Positions 36,313 to 47,500 of a DNA stretch of 64,000 bases are shown here, in pieces (position 1 is the stretch's first letter; every line of letters starts with the position of its first letter). The position numbers and the translations under genes are program-made. The notes beneath the pieces were generated by a model that saw only the letters and a list, made by a program, of their open reading frames with translations, was not told the DNA's origin and did not search any database. Source of the stretch: Trebouxia sp. TZW2008 (taxonomy: Eukaryota > Chlorophyta > Trebouxiophyceae > Trebouxiales > Trebouxiaceae); contig BDIU01000459.1 of assembly GCA_002118135.1 (NCBI GenBank), forward strand, positions 98,247 through 162,246. The letters are read 5' to 3'.

Positions 36313-39300
36313 ATGCCTCCGACGTATGCGTTACAATCGATGCAGTTGACGGTCTGCTCGGCAGCCTCGCTGCAACCGCCTCATCCCGTGCCCCGTGGCG
36401 TCAAAGCGAGAGCGTTGCCTGTAAAGAGATCTAGGCAAACTCGCAGAGCCCTCGTCGTGGCTGTGCGAGCTGAGGCATCTCAGCAAAACGATAGCAAAAT
36501 GACCACTGCATCCTTCGAGGTGAGCTTTCGCAATAGAATGTGCTCACAGGCAGCGTCGTTCAAGCTCCTTGCTGTTTGCTCGAAATGTTTAGTTGCGAGT
36601 GTCCCCAGTGCCGTGTCAGATGGCTCGTTGTGCTAAGTGCAGGAACTGCAACACCCCGGCTTCGACAATGCGACGTCCTCTTTCACACAAAGGTGACCAC
36701 CTTTTTGCTGTCTGCCGCACCTGGTCAACATCTACACAGCAACAGGAGTTCCAGGACAATCTTGACAGCAAAATGACATCAACTTGCATGTCATGGGAGC
36801 CTTTGTGCATGATCTCAACAGAATCTGGTTTAACATGCACAGCATGCGATGCAGCTCAAGCACTCAAAAGGCCTTCAAGCACTCAATTCTGGCCAATGCA
36901 GAGGTCACGATCAGCAACAACAGCTAGCGCGGCGGGAGGAGCAGCTATGGCAGCGTCAAGAAGCCCTATGGCAGCAGCAGCTTGCTCACTGGCAGCATGA
37001 GCGCCAAATCTGGGCTCAGCGTGAGGCAGCGCTTCTTGCCACCATTCAAGACTTACACACTCTTCTCACCACAGCCTCTTCCCGCCACATTCCAGTTCAC
37101 TCCTCATCTCCCTCCCTTCAGATTGAGCCTGCTTTGCCTTCAGCTCAATCTTCTGAACAACCCAGTGCTCTGCAGCAAAATCAGTCTGCTAGTGCTGTTA
37201 CAGCACAGGCATCTCTCAGTCCAACAGCATCTCAGTCAAGCTCATCACAGCGCATATCTGTACCACTAGACGACGCAGAGCCAGCAGACCCTTCAGTCAA
37301 GCCAGGTGGACCAGAAGACAGCAGTGCTGGTCCAGGGGTCAGACCCCAGCAAGGGCCCCCTCCACCCCTCTCCATTGGTAATGATGACATCTACTGGGTT
37401 CACCAGCTGCAGTCTGGGCTCATGGCTGAGGGGTATTACTGTGGGGAGGAGGAAATGGAAGACTTTGTGTTTGGGTCAGGCACTGAAAGCGCTGTCCTCT
37501 CATTTCAGGTAAGGCTCAACTGACATCTGCAATTGCAGCTGCTCTGTGCATGACTCAGACTGCAATAACTGGCTGAGCTGAGATCCAAATTAGCAGATTG
37601 TCTGTGCAGATGTGTGAAGTCAGCATGTATCCTGCACTGCGAGTTTGAGGCAGACAACAGTGCATGACAGGCATCAGTTGAAGAATGCCACCAGATGCCT
37701 CCTGCCAGTGTCAATGTTTTCATCAACATGATCAATACTGCTACCAGATTTCCCTTACCTTGTAAATGATTATTCTTATGCTCCAGGCCACTGCAACTCA
37801 TGTTCAGGAGGTTTGGAGTGGCCAATAATGCCACCTGGCGAGGCCCATCGTTATCAGCATCATTTTTGCATGTTATGAGTATGCATATCAGCATCATCGT
37901 CATGACCATTGATTTGTCTTGATTTAGGCTTGTCAGGGTGTTGAGGAGAGTGGAGTGGCCAATGACGCCACCTGGCGGGCCCTGCTCAAGGACAAATACC
38001 AAGCTCATGTCCCACCTGTTGATGTGAGCTCCTCCAAATTTACCCTGCATGCAGCTTTAGATAGCTGCATGTATGTCATCAAGCTCATGCTGGCATGCTC
38101 TCTGGTACCCTTCACCACTTTGTTGTGATGGCTTGTACGCCACAGCATGCGAGGCCTTATTCAGTCTTGTTGCTAACGGCGTTCATGACGCACAATATTG
38201 AATGCCACAGCATGCATGATCCCAGGCAATGTGCTTGTCATTCAGGACAGGTAGTGTGCAGGAATACCTAATCTAAAGTATGTAATGCACACCATTCAGG
38301 AGGAACCCCTTGAAGAAACTCCTGACCTGCCACGCACTGCACCTCCACCCACAGCCCCCTCAACCCCCAAGCAGGGGTCCCAAGTCAAGGACCCCAACCC
38401 CTGGCAAGCCAGCTGGGGTGACCTTTTCAGCTCAGAAGAAAACGACGCTGAACTTGAACCCGAGACCAGGTCCAGTAGCAACGCTGCACCCAGCAACAAC
38501 CCTGCTGCTGCACAGTCTGAGGCTGCAGCTCTTGATGAGATTTCTGGCAGTATCGAAGCTAGCCCAACCACTTCCGCAGCTGCAGCTTCCACAGGTGACT
38601 GCATCACCATCACGAATCATTTGCTTGCTGTTGAGTTTTGAAGAGCCTGCCAGCCGCATATGGAGGAAAGTCATTGCCTCAAAAAATCTCAGCAGCCACA
38701 GCTTCCATGCGTGACTTCATCATCATCATGATTCGTATGCTTGTTGAGGAGATTCTGTGACCCTGCGAAGTGCATATGAAAGTAATAACTTGCGTCCAAA
38801 CAACCCCGTCCAAAACCAACTCATGCCAACAGGGGACTTGGAGTGATGCATCTTGCATGCAAGCCATGCGGAATTTGCTGACTGTGGTACAAGTTGTACT
38901 GAGCATAGCTGAGGCACATTGCGGTTCAAGGGTGCAAGACAACCCAGCGTATCAATAAAGCACCTGTGTTGCTGTATTGGGTCAGTACTCCAAGGCTGGT
39001 GTGGAGTGCTGCTTGTGCTAGGCTGTATACGCTGTCCAAAACAGTCTTTTTGCGTGACAAACAATGACTCCATGACAGTTGACCTTGCTGGCACTTGTCT
39101 ATAACTATTTGAAGGTGTCGTCAGTGCTTGCTCAGTATCGGGTGCAAGCTTAGTCTGTGTGCAGTGTTGCCATGCTTGCGTGAAGTTGACGGCCATGTGT
39201 GCTGATCCAAGGATCATTGCAACTTCCTTGGATGAGTTTACCAGACCATCAACTTCACGCATACAAAGGAAGGCTGGACACAAACTCCTGCAGATACATC

Positions 39301-41121
39301 AGTGGGCATGGGTCAAACCAGTGAATGCAGTGACATGACAGAACCAGGTATGACACGTGTGGCTTGTACATTCAAGCACAATGGAAGCTGCACATGATAT
39401 GCAGCAAGTAGACAAATGCTGTTGCTGCTGTGATGTTGATGATCATCAGCGACGTCGTTGACATGCGCGCATGACAGGCTGAAAGGACTCATCTGATGCG
39501 TGTGCTGCTGTAACGACACCTGTAATGAGTTCATTGCAGGACAGTGGAAGCCATACATGAATGAGAAGGACTACAGTATATGAGAAGTGCTGAGGGAGGG
39601 GAATGGGGTTTGTCATGTGCAGGAGCTGCAGACTGCTGCTGCTGTTGCTGCTGTAACGGATCCGTACATTACAGAACGACAAATGCCATGTGTTGATGAG
39701 GCGAAGGACGCCAGCCAAGGGATGGTGCTGTTGGTGCTGTTAATGCTAATACAGGCACAAACTGCGCATTGCAGGGCCAGGAAGCCATACGTGAATAAAG
39801 AGACGGACTACAGCAAATGGACAGTGCTGTTGCTGCTGTTGTTGCTAACACAGACATGAACTGCACATTGCAGGGGATTGGAAGCCATACGTGAATGAAG
39901 AAAAGGATTACAGCAAGTGGACGGTGCTTAGAGAGGGGGACGGCGGTCGCCATGTACATGAGCTGCAAGCTGCCTTGGTGCAGCAAGGCTTCTGGCCAGG
40001 CGAAGATGAGATGCAATGGTGGCAGTTTGGCAGTGACACCTGCTCAGCTGTACAGACCTTTCAGGTGATCACCGCAGTGGCCAGGCGACGACAAAATGCA
40101 GTGGTGGCATTTTGGCAGTGATGCATGCTCAGCTGTTCAGACCTGTTTGAGTGACATGCATTCAACTCCTGTTGCTGTATAGATTTGACATTTGACATTC
40201 AAGCACCCCACACTGCTGGTCCAGGGTTTGAAAATGGGGGTTTGCTTTGCGCACCTTGTGCTACTCAGCCATCAAAACCTTCCAGGTACCTACTTGCCCA
40301 TACAGTATAAAGCTGTAGTATAAAGCTGTGATGTCTTGTGCGTCACCGGGCCGTGCTGTCATTGTGAGGCTGTTAGGCAGCGGTGGCAGTTCGGCAGTGA
40401 CACATGCTCAGCTATTCATGCCATCCAGCTGAGTAGCTGTCAAGCACAGCACAATGCTGCTCCAGGAGTAGTAAATTGCGTACATGCAGACGTGGAATTT
40501 TGACAGTGACCCCTGCTCAGCTGCCCAGGCGTTCCTTATGAGCAGCTTATTGTTCTTCTGAAGGCAGCAGCCACAGCATGAATCTGAAACTTGCACATGC
40601 GCATCTGCTGCCTCCATGCATCTGCTGTCCCCTGCATCACACATGTATTGTCTCTTACTCATGCTGCTGTGACATGGCACTCCTTGCTTTGTCAGGGGGT
40701 TCAAAGCTCAAAATCTTGGCCCAGTTCTTTACTCAAGGCAGAGTATCTTCAAGGCTTCAAAGCTTCACCATGCTGGCATCCAACCATTTGTTGTCTAAGA
40801 TTGTAATTCCTTCTTGAGTAAAGGCTCTTTGCTTGTCAACACTTGCTGACGGAAAAGCCCTAGGTAAGTATGAACGCTAGCAACAGGCTTTGACACATGC
40901 ACGTCAACATTTATTACCGTGTGCAGGCGACAGCCAACTTGCCAGAGAGTGGTGTTTGCACAAGCGACACATGGCAGGCTTTGCTTGGGCCAAATGCCAC
41001 TCCTGCAGATGCTAAGATGCTGGTGATGAATGATGCCACTGATGATGACATGACAGCAGACCACGAGGGCATGGTGTACTTGGTTGGGGAGCAGCGTTGG
41101 GCACGCAGATCTGTTGTGTAG
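36313..41121 (+). CDS. pTAC5-like plastid protein with peptidoglycan-binding-like repeats
   Basis: Plant pTAC5 is a protein of plastid transcriptionally active chromosomes. Six exons read in phase: 36313-36519, about 36855-37508, 37928-38023, 38300-38594, 39874-40064 and 40927-41121 (TAG). They give about 545 residues. The N-terminus is Ser/Arg-rich with hardly any acid (PRGVKARALPVKRSRQTRR, then VVAVRAE), as in chloroplast transit peptides. Next comes a Gln/Trp/Arg-rich coiled coil (REEQLWQRQEALWQQQLAHW). Two peptidoglycan-binding-like folds follow, each split by an intron: YWVHQLQSGLMAEGYYCGEE with GVANDATWRALL, and HVHELQAALVQQGFWPGEDE with TSDTWQALLG. The second is preceded by DWKPYVNEEKDYSKWTVL, as I recall for pTAC5. 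A Ser/Ala/Pro-rich linker joins them. The C-terminal DnaJ-type zinc finger known from plant pTAC5 is not seen. The acceptor of exon 2 is chosen by phase and could be a few codons further in. Confidence 0.82.
37790..37850 (+). repeat. Acceptor-side copy of pTAC5-like exon 3
   Basis: A copy of the exon start (GGAGTGGCCAATAATGCCAC, then CTGGCG) lies about 135 bp upstream of the real one at 37928-37980. It still reads as SGVANDATWR-like text, but no long frame joins it. Confidence 0.75.
38588..38775 (+). repeat. Donor-side duplication after pTAC5-like exon 4
   Basis: The exon end and about 90 bp of intron (AGCTTCCACAGGTGACT..., with ATCACCATCA) are repeated once about 110 bp downstream (from about 38698). 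In the copy the donor GT has changed context (CATGCGTGACT). Confidence 0.75.
39540..39873 (+). repeat. Acceptor-side copies of pTAC5-like exon 5
   Basis: Two copies of the exon start (GGAAGCCATACGTGAATGAAG-like, then GACTACAGCAAATGGAC-like) begin near 39545 and 39780; the functional one is at 39874. The first copy extends far enough to include the CAGGAGCTGCA of the next motif. Confidence 0.8.
40075..40545 (+). repeat. Donor-side copies of pTAC5-like exon 5
   Basis: The exon end (TTTGGCAGTGACACCTGCTC, then AGCTGTACAGACC) recurs, decayed, near 40105, 40235, 40383 and 40490 in the next intron. This exon is thus flanked on both sides by ladders of its own edges. Confidence 0.8.
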
Positions 41122-41531
41122 AGTATGTGGTGCTTACAAGCCCTTGTCAGCCTAGTCGTGCATCTATTATGCTTCATTTCCAGCCAGAATGAAGGCGAAA
41201 GCCTGTACCTGTGGCACATTTCGAAGGCCTCAGCTGGATCGATTTATCATGCCAGGACATTTTATGTACACAAGTTAACAATTACAAAAACGTTGACTGA
41301 CATCGCGCTTCATTTCATGCTTCGCAGCAGCACGATAAGCGATATGTCAGCGATGACACTGCATCCAAAAATGCATTCTACACAACAAGCATGCACATGA
41401 CTAAGTTCTCTGTATATCTCGTATACAGCAACACGAGTCTGTGCAATCCTTTCAATGCCATTCAAACGCTGTAACACACACACACACAGCAAGCTTGCAA
41501 TCATATGCATATGCATTCAAGCTCGTGCTAC

Positions 41532-41612
41532 CTTTTTGCGATCATAACCCTCTGTTGCTGGGATGGTGTCAGCAGGCACCTGGTACAGCACATCACATTT
41601 GCAAATCTTGAG
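41532..41612 (-). CDS. Orphan exon candidate
   Basis: 81 nt, phase 0 at both ends, bounded by a good acceptor (CTTACCCCAG) and a GTAGCA donor on the minus strand. It reads LKICKCDVLYQVPADTIPAT and then EGYDRKK, which looks like real protein text. I cannot find its partner exons with confidence, and I do not recognise the protein. It could be the last-but-one exon of a short minus-strand gene or a relic. Confidence 0.35.
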
Positions 41613-41855
41613 CTGGGGTAAGGCTTCAATTCAGACATGCCTGAGTCAAGCTGTACTACCAAAGAGGACAAAAGCTGAACACCTAGCAAGGAAGCTTTAT
41701 TTGGTGACCTTCATAACTAGCAGACAAGCTGTCTACACAATCGTGCTCATACTTGCTTAATAAGGCTTGGCACATAGCTTCAATTCAACAGCTGCAAGCT
41801 GCTTGTTGCTGAGGGTTCAGACACTACTGGCCTTGCGCCCTAGGCCCTAGTAGTC

Positions 41856-42138
41856 TTTCTGTCCCAGTCTGCAAGGACAGCTTGTGAGGTCTACTGAGAC
41901 AGTTCAGGCTGTCTGTGAAGGTACCATTTTGATGCAGGCTGATGTTGGCTGCGGTGTCAAGGATGTTCTGTGTAAGCTAGTATCACTTTCCAAGTCAACT
42001 GTAGCATTGTGCTGCCCTGCTTTAGACTGTGCTGCTCTGGTCACACAGGCAATGCACCTTTGAGGGAAGCTTTCAGCAACCAGTGCTGAATATGAGGAAG
42101 TGCTGTACAGTGTACCCAAGAAGCCCAAGTACCTGGAC
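41856..42138 (+). CDS. Orphan plus-strand exon pair candidate
   Basis: Two segments join in phase: about 41856-41972 (reading QLVRSTETVQAVCEGTILMQ, then ADVGCGVKDVL) and about 42077-42138 (TSAEYEEVLYSVPKKPKYLD, then LPR). They are linked by GTAAGC and TTTCAG, and the second is followed by a GTATGC donor. The text is coding-like, but neither a start nor a continuation is found, because the next kilobase is occupied by the minus-strand M​YND gene. Unrecognised. Confidence 0.3.
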
Positions 42139-42300
42139 CTTCCCAGGTATGCGTTCACATGCTGACAGCAGGCTGCATCATACAAATAGGCAAGAATGTG
42201 CTGCTGTGTTGTTTCTGTATGTGTGCTTTGCCAGCATGGTTTGCCATCATGCTCAGTGCTTTGCTGCAAGCTCAGGGGACCAGCATCATGACAGGTTCTG

Positions 42301-44286
42301 TCAGTACCCACAGACTTGCTTGTGGTTTTTCCAGTTCTTAGTCTGACAGTCCCTACTGCAGTAGCTGACTTTCTTGCATTTGCCACATTTGGTGAGTGCG
42401 GGCTTCTTGCATACCTCACATTGACGCCCTGTCTGCATGCCACAAGTTACCAACGTCAATGCAAAGGTAACCGCATAAGTGCAATGCCTTGCTTGCTAGG
42501 CAGCTTGAGAGTCAGCAATATCATGCTGTAACTTTGCTCCTGCTTGCGGGGATGACAGAGCAGCAAAAGCTTATGGTGTTTCACAAGAGCACAGTCTTAT
42601 GTATATGTATGCATGCAGAGGGAAATGCAGTCTGATTGACAGCATTTGCACTTGGCAACACATGTAGTGCTATGCTAAGCTTGCAGCATACACAGCAGCT
42701 GTTAAGGCAGGCCCAGCGCACCTTTTCGAAATAGTCCTTTTTCAGATAGTTGTCGTGGTGGCATGGAGTATGGACTGGATCTCATCAATTTCTGCATTGA
42801 TGTTGATCTTTGCCAAGGCTTTCACAAGCTGTTGTTTGATGCTTTTTGGGGAGATAGCCTCTAAGGGGCTGCCAGGGTGATGAATAAGGTAAATTTCAGA
42901 GTCCCTGCCAGCTCGCATCAACTCTTCTGAAGGTGGTGGTCTCTTTGGGTCTAGCAAGTTCCTCATCAAGTTGATTAGAATTGCACCAACAGCATCATGG
43001 TTTACGATGTCAGAAGCTAGAAGAGTGGTATCCCTCTCTGCACCATGTCTTGATTTGCTTTGCTTCAGGAGTGACCTTTGCTTGCCCCTATGTTTGAACT
43101 CTGGATACTTCCAGGTGACGACTTCCTCTATTGTTGTGTTGGTTTGTACGCAGACGGTGGTCAACATGCTGCGCAACATGATGACAAGTCAGTCAATCTG
43201 CCGCGACTCACATGACTGTTGATAGGGACAGCAATTGCATTCTGTGTACAGCACCAGGGCAGAAGCAGCGTTGGGCCTGCTGCAATTGATTGCACTTGAA
43301 CGCACAATCTGAGAGCAGGGGTCAGAAACAGGTCACGCAAGACTGCACCAGATGATGATGCAAAACAAGAGACGCAGCCTGACCTGGCTGCTATCATTGG
43401 TGGTTGAATCGCAGCATCTCAGCCAGCAAAGCATCATATGCTGACAGAGAAAGCCTCTTGAAGGAGGCTTTTGCAACTGGCTGTTTCAGTGCATACACTG
43501 AGGGATTGGGTCTGGCATGGTAGATTGGAGGATAGGTTTCTAGGCTGTACTCCTTCTCATTGCTTATTACGGCCTGGATTTTTCTAAGTAGGCTGAGGGT
43601 AGTTTGCACAATTCTGAGACTGGGGGTAAGCTCATGACCAGCATTTTGCCATTGACCAATTGCATTATAGAGCACAAGAGTCTGGAAGTTGGTCAGCTTG
43701 CTCCACCGTCCACCTAAGAAGAGCTTGAGGGCATCTAAAATTGCCTCAACTAAATTTGCTGTGCCAGCGCTGGCCATCAGCTGGACATCTTGTGCCAGAC
43801 ATTGCATCACTAATACGTGCAGGCTGAAAGGCCTCCTGCAGATTACAGCAGGCGTGATGGGCCTGCAGCGAGAATGTGCGGGCGCTCTCGGTTGTTTGTT
43901 TCGCACCATTTGCATAGCCCGGTCACCACCAGCCGAATAAAACTTTGCGACCACGACCCTCACATCTACGTCGTAGCTCGCAGGGTGTCTTTCGATGTAG
44001 CTTGCCCATAGATCAATGCCTTCTTCGCAGGTGAACGGCTCTTTTTGAATACAAGAGGGATGACAAGATCCCGGCCAGATTTCAAGTCGCATCTGCAGTC
44101 GATGGCCGCGTCGCGGCAGATAAAGCAGATCGGCCTTTCCAATGGATCCATCTGGTAATCGTCCCGCTGCACTAATTGCAGTGCAAGCTGCAAGGGCAAG
44201 CCCAAATCGCGCATGTGTTGGGGATTCCGGAATAAGGCACTGAACTTCCTCTTCCTCTTCAGCTTACCGCCATGGCTTCTGCGCAT
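42301..44286 (-). pseudogene. MYND-type zinc-finger protein gene, apparently frameshifted
   Basis: The last exon (42301-42432) is a clear MYND finger: CEVC, then CGKC, YCSRDCQ, NWKNHK and VC, ending in TGA. The exon before it (from 42722, donor AAG|GTGCGC) reads DNYLKKDYFEK in the phase that fits. Its upstream part (to about 43165) is open only in another frame (KSIKQQLVKALAKININAEI...), which hits TGA at 42742. A further block (43394-44090, GIDLWASYIERHPASYDVDV to LLAEMLRFNHQ) also ends in a stop before any donor. The first block, from ATG at 44286, has a second Cys pair (PICFICRDAAIDCRC) and runs in yet another frame. Three frame changes with no good introns to explain them suggest a decayed gene or sequence errors. 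MYND fingers bind proteins; lineage-specific MYND families are known in green algae. Confidence 0.6.
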
Positions 44287-44509
44287 ATGTCCTCGTACCT
44301 GCTGCAAAACTCCACAAGATACTCGATGACTTGAGAGATTGGGGCTTTGGTCCGCTCTTTTCTGCTTTGCACACGTAGGTCTGCTGCTGTATCAGCTAAG
44401 CAGCGCTTGCTTACCCCGAGTTTGCGACGAGTGATCAAAGCGTGAGGTACTGCTCCTAAAGCACCTACGCTGGTTACTCTGGTGACAACTTCGGATCAAC
44501 ATAAAGCAG
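44287..44509. promoter_or_regulatory. Divergent promoter, MYND gene / propeller-like gene
   Basis: 223 bp between opposite start codons (44286 minus, 44510 plus). CpG-rich compared with introns. No motif is recognised. Confidence 0.5.
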
Positions 44510-47500
44510 ATGGCGGAGGGTGCTGCCCGGACGGGAGCCAAGCTCTTGGGGTGCACGAAAGTCGATGTGCACCACGTGTGCGATACAGATGTTGAGACCA
44601 CACTGGAGCGCTCCCAAGGTCAAAGCACCTGCAAGCAAGCGGGTGAGCTGCCGAACTACATTGACCTTATTTGCACGGCAATCACGGTGGCATATCTGCT
44701 GGTTCGCGCCTGTACTTTGCCGCTTTCAACTGGTTGGTGATGCCTGCTTCCTGACCACACAGGTTTTGCGTCTTTGATGCATGCTGCTGGAGGCAAGAAC
44801 TTTCTTGTCAGCACGGCAGCGGGCCGAGATCTGAGCTTCCTATCCGCCACTAGCGGGTCGGTTTCCAAGGTGTGGAGGGCAGCAGATATCCCAAGCTTGG
44901 CTGCTGGGGTTATCAGGGTTGTCCAGGCTGAGGGCAGTTTGACCGCCCATCAAACTCTCAATGGTCGAGTGTGCCTGCACTCCAGGTCAATTCACTTATC
45001 TCATGGCTTAAGTAGACCTGCTTGTGACTGTTTGTTCCCAGACTCATTGCACTTGGTTGTGTTGGCTTGTAGCAACATGACTGCTGTATACATCACAAAC
45101 ACAGCATGCATCTGACAAGCTCTATTTCTGATCCACACAGCAGAGCAGAGCCTGACACAAATTCCAAAAGACAGCTTCACTACACTGACAACACTGTTGC
45201 AGTCAGCTTTGCATGCATGGGCAACAGCATTGCTCAGCTGCAGCACCTTGTGGCTGTACTCAAGCGTGACTAAAAGCAAACTTCCAAGCAGTGTCGTGCA
45301 TTGCAATCAACTGATGCTTGATGAACAGTTGACGAATCAGCATGTGTTACAGCTTCAGTATCAACCAATCGTTGTTGTCTGCAGCAATGGAGACTCCATA
45401 TGTACCTGGCCAAATGCATGGGAGGGAGCAGTGGCAGCAGATATGACGCCCATGGGCTCACGACAGATGGCTATCTTGACAACCGATGGAGCTGTCTACC
45501 TGATGCCTTCCGAGGCTTCACTGCCAGTAACCCAGCTGGCCTTAAACCTCCAGGTATGTCTCTACCAGCGCTCAGGATAAGAAGCAACAGGAAGTGACAA
45601 CAGATTGCAGATGTCAGTTGAGGTGCTGAGTGTGTGGCCTGCATCCTGTACTGCCATGCCAGCTTGTCTGAGCATCACAAGCACCATGCATTTGCATTGG
45701 CACGCAAAGCTTGGCAAAGCATGCAATCTCTCTGACTGGGACAAATCCGTTTGATATATTTGCGCACTCGTGACTTGTTCTAGGACAACAGCTTGTGCAT
45801 GCAATGCTGCCTGTGACAATTGCTGTCTGCCTCATCAGGCAAACATCTCCTTCATTGATGTGCATTTCCTTCTGGGTGTAGCATGTCTGCACGTTGACAT
45901 CTTCTCAGCCTGCACTTGATGAAAAAATGCAAAAGATGTAGCCTGAGTGACCATCATAACATGCCACTGGCAGACATGTGCTATGGCCATGTGTTGCTTG
46001 TATGAAAGGCAAGTGTTCACAGCAGCATCTGCTGTCCACAAGCATGGACGATTGTTTTCACGTTCTGGCACAGGTGCTGGATGTGTGTGATTTGCGTTTT
46101 GTTGCGTCAGGCCGGCTTGCTCCAAGCCTCAAAGTGAACACATCTTCTGTTCTGATAAGTCATGTTCTGCAGGCAGTCCATCTTGTGGTGCGATGCATCA
46201 GCTGCATCTCCTACAGTCAAGATGCATCTGTTGCACCGCACCACAAAATGCACTCCCTGCAGCACATGTGACCCATCAGAACAGGAAATGTGCTCATCAC
46301 GATGACTGGTCTGAGCCTGCCCTGACACTTCGTCGTCACCAGACAGTTTCTTGCCCTGCAGGCAATGCATCCTGTGGTTCATTGCATCAGCTGCATCTCC
46401 AACAGTGACAATGCAGCTGATGCACCGCCCCACAAAATGCACTCCATGCAGCACGTGTGATTCATCAGAGCAGAAACCATGCTTATCATGATGACTAGTC
46501 CGAGCCTAGCCTGATAGTGCATTGTCACCAGCCAGGCTCATCAGCTGCAGATCCGTCAGTGGTGACGAAATGCACCACAGGATGCACTGCCTGCAGAGGC
46601 TCAGAGTGGTTATCAGCTGGCTTGTGTTGAGCTATATAAACAGAACGCCTTTTCAATTGATGGTTTTTGTGTTCTGCAGGCAAGGTATACTGTGGTGCAC
46701 TGCATCAGCTGCATCTCCAACAATGATGATACCTCGCACCAGAGGCTCAAAGTGGTCATCAGCTGGCTTGTGTTGAGCAATATGAAGAGCACGCCTGTTG
46801 ATCTAGTTGGTTTGTATTCTGCAGGCAGTACATCCTGTGGTGCGATGCATCACCTGCATCTCCTACAGCAAAGATGCAGCACAGCTGGTGATTGCCGGGG
46901 ATGATGGGACTTCAGGCCAGGCTAAGACTGGTCGTCAACTGGCTTCTGCCCTGTCCCTGTCAGTATGGGAGCTCAGCCATGAGGAGCACCCAAAGTTGGT
47001 GACCATGTGGAATGATGGCAAGGTACAATGCTGAAACTGCTGTCCTGAAAACAGCTGGTGGCCCTTTGTGCTGTGCATATGTCGACACGTATGTTGGAGC
47101 TTGAAATCATCATGTCAGGCCAGGCTGACACCGAGCCGCAGTTGGCTTCCGCGCTGTTCTTGTCAGTGTGGGAGCTCAGCCGTGTGGAGCACCTGAAAAT
47201 GGTTACCACATGCAATGATGGCAAGGTATACTGCTCAAACTGACGTCCTGAAAACAGCCGATGGCATCCTGTGTGCTGTGCACTGTCGACATCTATGTTG
47301 GAGTCTGAAAGCATCGTGTCAGAGTTAGCTCCTTACAGCTGAGCTCCCACACTGACAAGGACAGGGCAAAAGCCAACTGCGGCTGGGTGTCAGCCTGGCC
47401 AAAATTGGTCAACATGTGGAATGATGGCAAGGTACAATGCTGAAACTGCTGTCCTGAAAACAGCCAGTGGCATCCTGTGCTGTGCACATGTCAAGATGTA

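Larger units (their letters stand above)
41122..42300. other. Gap with two orphan exon candidates
   Basis: Between the pTAC5-like stop and the MYND exon lie two unassigned coding-like segments on opposite strands, listed separately. The remainder includes a short (AC)n run near 41475 and otherwise nothing I can name. Confidence 0.4.

Noticed and set aside
36593..37000. 135-codon plus-strand frame upstream of pTAC5-like exon 2
   Set aside because: It mostly reads intron sequence and overlaps the coiled-coil exon out of frame. The exon in the other frame joins in phase on both sides.
41904..42443. 179-codon minus-strand frame overlapping the MYND exon
   Set aside because: It reads the MYND exon out of frame and lacks any recognisable protein text. 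The MYND frame has a full zinc-ligand pattern and a good acceptor.
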